Below, piece by piece: positions 60,442-64,000 of a stretch of 64,000 nucleotides of DNA. The translations under genes were made by a program, and so were the position numbers. The stretch's first letter is position 1. The number at the start of each line of letters is the position of its first letter. Source of the DNA: Leifsonia xyli (lineage in GTDB: Bacteria; Actinomycetota; Actinomycetes; Actinomycetales; Microbacteriaceae); assembly GCA_001647635.1 (NCBI GenBank), contig CP014761.1, forward strand, positions 2,356,001 through 2,420,000, given 5' to 3'. The notes below the pieces were generated by a model. The model did not search any database. It saw nothing but the letters and a program-made list of their open reading frames with translations, and had not been told where the DNA came from.

Positions 60442-61728
60442 CTAGGCTTGGCCGTGCGACTCGCGCGACCGCCGCGACAGCGAGTCGATGATCACCGCGA
60501 GCAGCAGCACCGCGCCCGTGATCATGAAGCGGTACGACGAGTCCAGGTTCAGCAGCGTCAGGCCGTTCGAGATCGACTGGATGACCAGGATGCCGAGCAG
60601 CGCGGACCACGCCGATCCGCGGCCGCCGAAGAGGCTCGTGCCGCCGATGACCGCCGCCGCGATCGCGTTCAGGTTGGTGTCCGTGCCGCCCGAGCCCGCG
60701 CCCACCGACGCCAGGCGTGCGGCGGCGAGAAGACCGCCGACCGCCGCGAACGTCGAGCAAAGGATGAACACGCTGATGAACACGCGGTTGACGCGGATAC
60801 CGGCGCGACGGGCCGCCTCCACCGAGCCGCCGACGGCGAAGACCGAGCGGCCCCACCGGGTGCGGGTGAGCAGGAAGTTCATCACGATCACGAGGATGAC
60901 GAAGAACAGGAACATCGCACCCGTGCCGCGGTCCGTCGACAGGTACCAGACACTGATGCAGAGTCCCACCAGCAGCAGCACGGCCTTGACCGCGACGACC
61001 GCCATCGACCCCTCAGACAGCCCGGCCTTGCGGCGCCGGACGTTTCGGCGGAAGTCGGAGTAGAACATCGCGGCGGCCGCGATCACCGCGAGCGCGTACG
61101 CCGCCCACGGCGGGAGGAACCACTGCTGGGCGAACTGCACGATCCACGAGTCGTAGGGGATGTTGATGGAGCTGTTCGCGCCGAGGATCCACAGCTGCAG
61201 GCCGAGGAAACCGAGGAGGCCGGCCAGCGTGATCACGAAGCTCGGGACGCCGAACCGCGTGAACAGGAACCCGTAGAGCAGGCCGATGGCCGATCCGGCG
61301 AGGATGGCCACGATCACCGTGAGCCACAGCGGCCAGTGGAGCTGCGTGAAGCCGACACCGAGGATGGCTGCCGCGACACCGCTCACCGAGCCGACCGACA
61401 GGTCGATCTGGCCGAGGAGCAGCACCAGCACGATTCCGATCGAGATCGTGCCGATCGCCGCGCACTGCAGGGTCAGGTTGACGAGGTTGTTCGCGCTGAG
61501 GAAGTTCGGGTTGAGGATCTGGAACACGACCCAGATCACGACGAGTCCGATGACGACCGGAAGGGATCCGAGGTCGCCGACGCGGACGCGTCGCCCGAAG
61601 GTGCGGACGGCGCCGAGGAGCCCTTCCTCGCGGATCAGGCGCTCGTCCTGGAGGTCGCTCGCGAGCTGGCCGGGCGTCTCGCCGTCGATGCGCTCGGCGG
61701 CCCCGGTGGGCTGGTCTGCCTTGGTCAT
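60442..61728 (-). CDS. Sugar ABC transporter permease (XylH/RbsC family)
   Basis: 428 residues from ATG 61728, which overlaps the ATPase stop (ATGA). About ten helices; family motifs GIVLVLLLGQIDLSVGSVSGVAA and GGRGSAWSALLGILVIQSISNGLTLL, with a coupling stretch SVFAVGGSVEAARRAGIRVNRV. The N-terminal polar 55 residues are longer than in RbsC and typical of XylH. It forms the channel for a pentose such as xylose. Transcribed last of the three-gene importer. Confidence 0.93.
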   Translation of the reverse strand: MTKADQPTGAAERIDGETPGQLASDLQDERLIREEGLLGAVRTFGRRVRVGDLGSLPVVIGLVVIWVVFQILNPNFLSANNLVNLTLQCAAIGTISIGIVLVLLLGQIDLSVGSVSGVAAAILGVGFTQLHWPLWLTVIVAILAGSAIGLLYGFLFTRFGVPSFVITLAGLLGFLGLQLWILGANSSINIPYDSWIVQFAQQWFLPPWAAYALAVIAAAAMFYSDFRRNVRRRKAGLSEGSMAVVAVKAVLLLVGLCISVWYLSTDRGTGAMFLFFVILVIVMNFLLTRTRWGRSVFAVGGSVEAARRAGIRVNRVFISVFILCSTFAAVGGLLAAARLASVGAGSGGTDTNLNAIAAAVIGGTSLFGGRGSAWSALLGILVIQSISNGLTLLNLDSSYRFMITGAVLLLAVIIDSLSRRSRESHGQA

Positions 61729-62561
61729 GCTTCCGGGCTCCGTTCCGTAGCTTCTTCGGCCTCCATCAGCCTTTCGGCCCGGCGGACGACGACGTTGTCC
61801 GTGGCGCCCGTGATGGCGGAGATGATCTCTTCGTAGCTGACGTCCGGCACCCGGAAGTCGCCGTTGTTGCGACCGAGCCGCAGAACGGCGACCCGGTCGG
61901 CGACCGCCTGCACGTCCGCCATGTTGTGGCTGATCAGGATGACGCCGAGGCCGCGCTCGCGCAGGCGCTCGATCAGGTTGAGCACCTCGGCGGTCTGCGC
62001 GACGCCGAGCGCGGCGGTCGGCTCGTCGAGGATGACGACGCGCGGCTCGCCGATCAGCGAGCGGGCGATCGCGACGGTCTGCCGCTGGCCGCCGGACAGC
62101 GACGCGACGGCGATGCGGACCGAGGGGATGCGCGCCGAGAGCTGGCGGAGCAGGCTCCACGAGCGCTTCTCCATCTCCTCCTCGTCGAGTGTCCCGCGGG
62201 CGATCTCGCGGCCGAGGAACAGGTTGGAGACGACGTCGAGGTTGTCGCAGAGCGCGAGGTCCTGGAAGACGGTCGCGATGCCGAGCTCGCGCGAAGCGGC
62301 GGGGGAGGGGATGCTCACCTCCTGCCCGTCGAACTCGATCGTTCCCGCGTCCTGCGGGTGCACGCCCGCGAGGATCTTGACGAGCGTCGACTTGCCGGCG
62401 CCGTTGTCGCCGACCAGGGCGACGACCTCTCCGGCGTACACGTCGAGGTGGATGTCGGTGAGCGCTTGGACGGCGCCGAACCCCTTCGAGACCCCGCGGA
62501 GCGAGAGGACGGGCCGGCGGGTCGACCGCTCCTCGTCCAGGGTGGGGGATTCCATGGTCAC
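61725..62561 (-). CDS. Sugar ABC transporter ATP-binding protein (single ATPase domain)
   Basis: 278 residues from GTG 62561, six bases after AAGGAG; the ATG two codons later is less well spaced. Walker A ALVGDNGAGKSTLVKILAG, Q-loop VFQDLALCDNL, signature LSGGQRQTVAIAR, Walker B VVILDEPTAAL, switch His ILISHNM. RbsA/XylG proteins usually have two fused ATPase domains; this one has a single domain and probably acts as a homodimer. A hairpin separates it from the binding-protein gene. Confidence 0.93.
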   Translation of the reverse strand: MTMESPTLDEERSTRRPVLSLRGVSKGFGAVQALTDIHLDVYAGEVVALVGDNGAGKSTLVKILAGVHPQDAGTIEFDGQEVSIPSPAASRELGIATVFQDLALCDNLDVVSNLFLGREIARGTLDEEEMEKRSWSLLRQLSARIPSVRIAVASLSGGQRQTVAIARSLIGEPRVVILDEPTAALGVAQTAEVLNLIERLRERGLGVILISHNMADVQAVADRVAVLRLGRNNGDFRVPDVSYEEIISAITGATDNVVVRRAERLMEAEEATERSPEA

Positions 62562-62620
62562 GGCGTTCTCCTTCGAGCTGTGCGGAGCATGTTCCTGCTT
62601 CTCAGGCTAGAGCGGAACCA

Positions 62621-62668
62621 CCCGGCCCGGGCTGCGCCATCCGAGAGGATGGCGCGACCCGGGCCGGG
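62621..62668 (-). terminator. Intercistronic hairpin after the binding-protein gene
   Basis: CCCGGCCCGGG (62621-62631) pairs with CCCGGGCCGGG (62658-62668); inside it, GCGCCATCC pairs with GGATGGCGC across a GAGA tetraloop (62643-62646). Two mismatches separate the stems. Located 14 bases after the lipoprotein stop, it probably gives partial termination and mRNA protection, so more binding protein than ATPase is made. Confidence 0.8.
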
Positions 62669-62682
62669 ATCGTCCTTCGCGA

Positions 62683-63798
62683 TTACTTGATGCCGGCCTT
62701 GTCGCAGGCTGCCTTGTAGTCGGCGGTGCAGATCTTCGACACCGAGTCCGAGCCGTAGAAGTTGTCCTTCACGACCGTGCTCTCGATGTTGTCGACGGTC
62801 ACCGCGACCGGGGTCAGCAGGAACGACTGGATCGCCGCGCCGCCGGCGGTGTTGACCGTGGTGTCACCCTTCGGCTTGTCGCCCTTGGTGAGCGAGACCG
62901 CCAGCTCGGCCGCCTTCTCGGCCTCCGGCTGCAGGGCCTTGTAGACGGTCATGTACTGGTCGCCGGCGAGGATCCGCTGGATACCCGCGAGTTCGGCGTC
63001 CTGACCGGTCACCGGGGGCAGCGGGCTGACGTTGGCTGCCTTCATGGCCGCGATCGCGCCACCGCCGGTGCCGTCGTTCGCAGCGTAGACGCCCTTGATC
63101 TGGTCCTTGAACTGCGTGACCTGGCCGGCCACCCAGTCCTGGGCCTTCGCGGGGTCCCATCCCGGGGTGTCATACTCGGCGAGCACCTTGTAGCCGCTCG
63201 AGTCGATGACGCTGTGCGCGCCCTTCTTGAACAGGGTGGCGTTGTTGTCCGTCGGCGAGCCGTTGACCATGAGGATGCCGGCGCCCGAGGGCACGCCGTC
63301 CTTCTTCAGCTTGTCGACCAGCGCCTGGCCCTGCAGCTGACCGACCTTCTCGTTGTCGAACGAGATGTAGTAGTCGCTGTCCTTGCTGTTGATCAGACGG
63401 TCGTAGGAGATGACGGGCACGTTCTTCGCCTTCGCCTCGCCGACGATCGAGGCGGCGGCCTCACCGTCGAACGGGTCGAGGACGAGGACCTTGACGCCCT
63501 GCGTGAGCATCGACTCCGCCTGCTGCTGCTGCTTGCTGGCGTCGCCGTCCGCGTTCGCGTAGAGGACCTTGCAGCCGGAGCAGAGCTCCTTGACCTTGGC
63601 CTCGAAGAACGGCTTGTCCGCGGCCTCGTAGCGGGCGGTCACGGAGTCGGGAAGGAGAAGGCCGATCTGGGCGTTGGCGGCATCCTTCGTGCTTCCGCCC
63701 GAACTGTTTCCGGAGCCGTTCGAACACGCTGTGAGGGTGACGGCTGTGAGCAGGATCGCGGCGGACGCGATGACCGCTCTCTTGGTGGCGATCTTCAT
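62683..63798 (-). CDS. Sugar-binding lipoprotein of the ABC importer (XylF/ChvE type)
   Basis: 371 residues from ATG 63798 (GGAGG seven bases upstream). Signal and lipobox LTACS with Cys at about 24, Ser/Gly linker, then a periplasmic-binding fold: IGLLLPDSVTARYEAADKPF, YANADGDASKQQQQAESML, VKVLVLDPFDGEAAASIVG, VPVISYDRLI and FDNEKVGQLQGQALVDKL. These match the D-xylose-binding XylF/ChvE group. Two Cys pairs may form disulfides. It captures the sugar outside the membrane and passes it to the permease. Confidence 0.94.
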   Translation of the reverse strand: MKIATKRAVIASAAILLTAVTLTACSNGSGNSSGGSTKDAANAQIGLLLPDSVTARYEAADKPFFEAKVKELCSGCKVLYANADGDASKQQQQAESMLTQGVKVLVLDPFDGEAAASIVGEAKAKNVPVISYDRLINSKDSDYYISFDNEKVGQLQGQALVDKLKKDGVPSGAGILMVNGSPTDNNATLFKKGAHSVIDSSGYKVLAEYDTPGWDPAKAQDWVAGQVTQFKDQIKGVYAANDGTGGGAIAAMKAANVSPLPPVTGQDAELAGIQRILAGDQYMTVYKALQPEAEKAAELAVSLTKGDKPKGDTTVNTAGGAAIQSFLLTPVAVTVDNIESTVVKDNFYGSDSVSKICTADYKAACDKAGIK

Positions 63799-63937
63799 TG
63801 AAAAACCTCCGATTCGGGACCGCCTTCGTTGGCGGCTGGGTTGAGTGTCCCAGGTGGGGGATTTGGCGTCAAGACTTGAAGACAATGGATTCGGTAACGG
63901 TTCCCGCCCGTTTTCGGGGGACGCGATGAGAGCGCGT
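63799..63937 (-). promoter_or_regulatory. Promoter and leader of the sugar importer
   Basis: On the minus strand it holds two overlapping TTGnCn-like -35 candidates around 63865-63885 and a region (63880-63900) with CGTTACCGAATCC that could be a regulator site. No clear palindrome was found by eye. The GGAGG before the lipoprotein ATG ends it. Confidence 0.35.
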
Positions 63938-64000
63938 TCAGTACGAGACACCGTCGGAGGTGATCGAGAGGGAGTCCACGGCGTAGGCGACAGCGCCGAG
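63938..64000 (-). CDS. C-terminal 20 residues of an unidentified protein
   Basis: Minus-strand frame ending in TGA (63938-63940) reads LGAVAYAVDSLSITSDGVSY. It is open to the window edge, in the direction of the sugar importer. A regulator of the transporter would be a usual neighbour, but the fragment is too short to assign. Confidence 0.4.
   Translation of the reverse strand, partial: LGAVAYAVDSLSITSDGVSY

Overview
The window is a high-GC (about 70%) actinobacterial chromosome segment, almost certainly Microbacteriaceae and probably Leifsonia or a close relative. Pointers are coproporphyrin-type heme synthesis with HemQ and an iron-sulfur ferrochelatase, NucS mismatch repair, many GTG starts, stop/start overlaps (ATGA, GTGA), leaderless promoters of the TAnnnT type, and a small ribbon-helix-helix protein resembling ParB of the Leifsonia xyli plasmid pCXC100. 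Genus placement is inference. No gap between genes exceeds 300 bases; the longest (about 270) is at 2153-2423. I saw no rRNA, tRNA, CRISPR array or insertion sequence.

Layout. 1-8.8 kb: the end of a two-component system whose kinase is frameshifted, a secreted M15-like peptidase, a NudK hydrolase, a YihY/DUF3618/holin-like membrane cluster, a universal stress protein coupled to a CrcB fluoride-channel pair, and small proteins. 8.3-13.3 kb: MarR/MFS efflux pair with a palindromic operator, two secreted surface proteins (one with eight chaplin-like repeats and a sortase signal), and an orphan ParB-like protein. 13.4-16.1 kb: type III polyketide synthase, methyltransferase and flavoprotein, like the srsABC phenolic-lipid operon. 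16.2-23.8 kb: a complete mannitol PTS locus (mtlD, mtlF, mtlA, EI, HPr, a lactose-type IIB) with a divergent MtlR-type regulator. 23.9-34.1 kb: lipoprotein, HAD phosphatase, SseB-like protein, NucS, lactonase, YbjJ-like MFS transporter divergent from a LacI regulator across a 28-bp palindrome, M20 amidohydrolase, MATE pump and two poorly known proteins. 34.2-37.3 kb: ABC exporter with a frameshifted permease plus MarR regulator. 37.3-47.2 kb: beta-lactamase-fold protein, PepO, PrsW, an aminoacyl-phosphatidylglycerol synthase/hydrolase pair and glyS.

47.2-48.2 kb holds a DUF3800 gene of lower GC, followed by an intergenic stretch with strong RNA-folding potential; this is the best candidate here for an incompletely described RNA-protein unit. 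48.8-60 kb is a nearly complete heme locus: hemA faces hemE-hemY, then a YtxH/holin-like/DUF3618 cassette, then hemQ-hemH-hemC-hemD and hemB-hemL. The window ends with a xylose/ribose-type ABC importer (permease, ATPase, binding lipoprotein) and the tail of one more gene.

Two single-base frameshifts (near 1215 and 35584) interrupt otherwise intact genes and could be real mutations or assembly errors. A 56-bp intergenic palindromic element occurs twice, in opposite orientations, near 27.5 and 60.1 kb.
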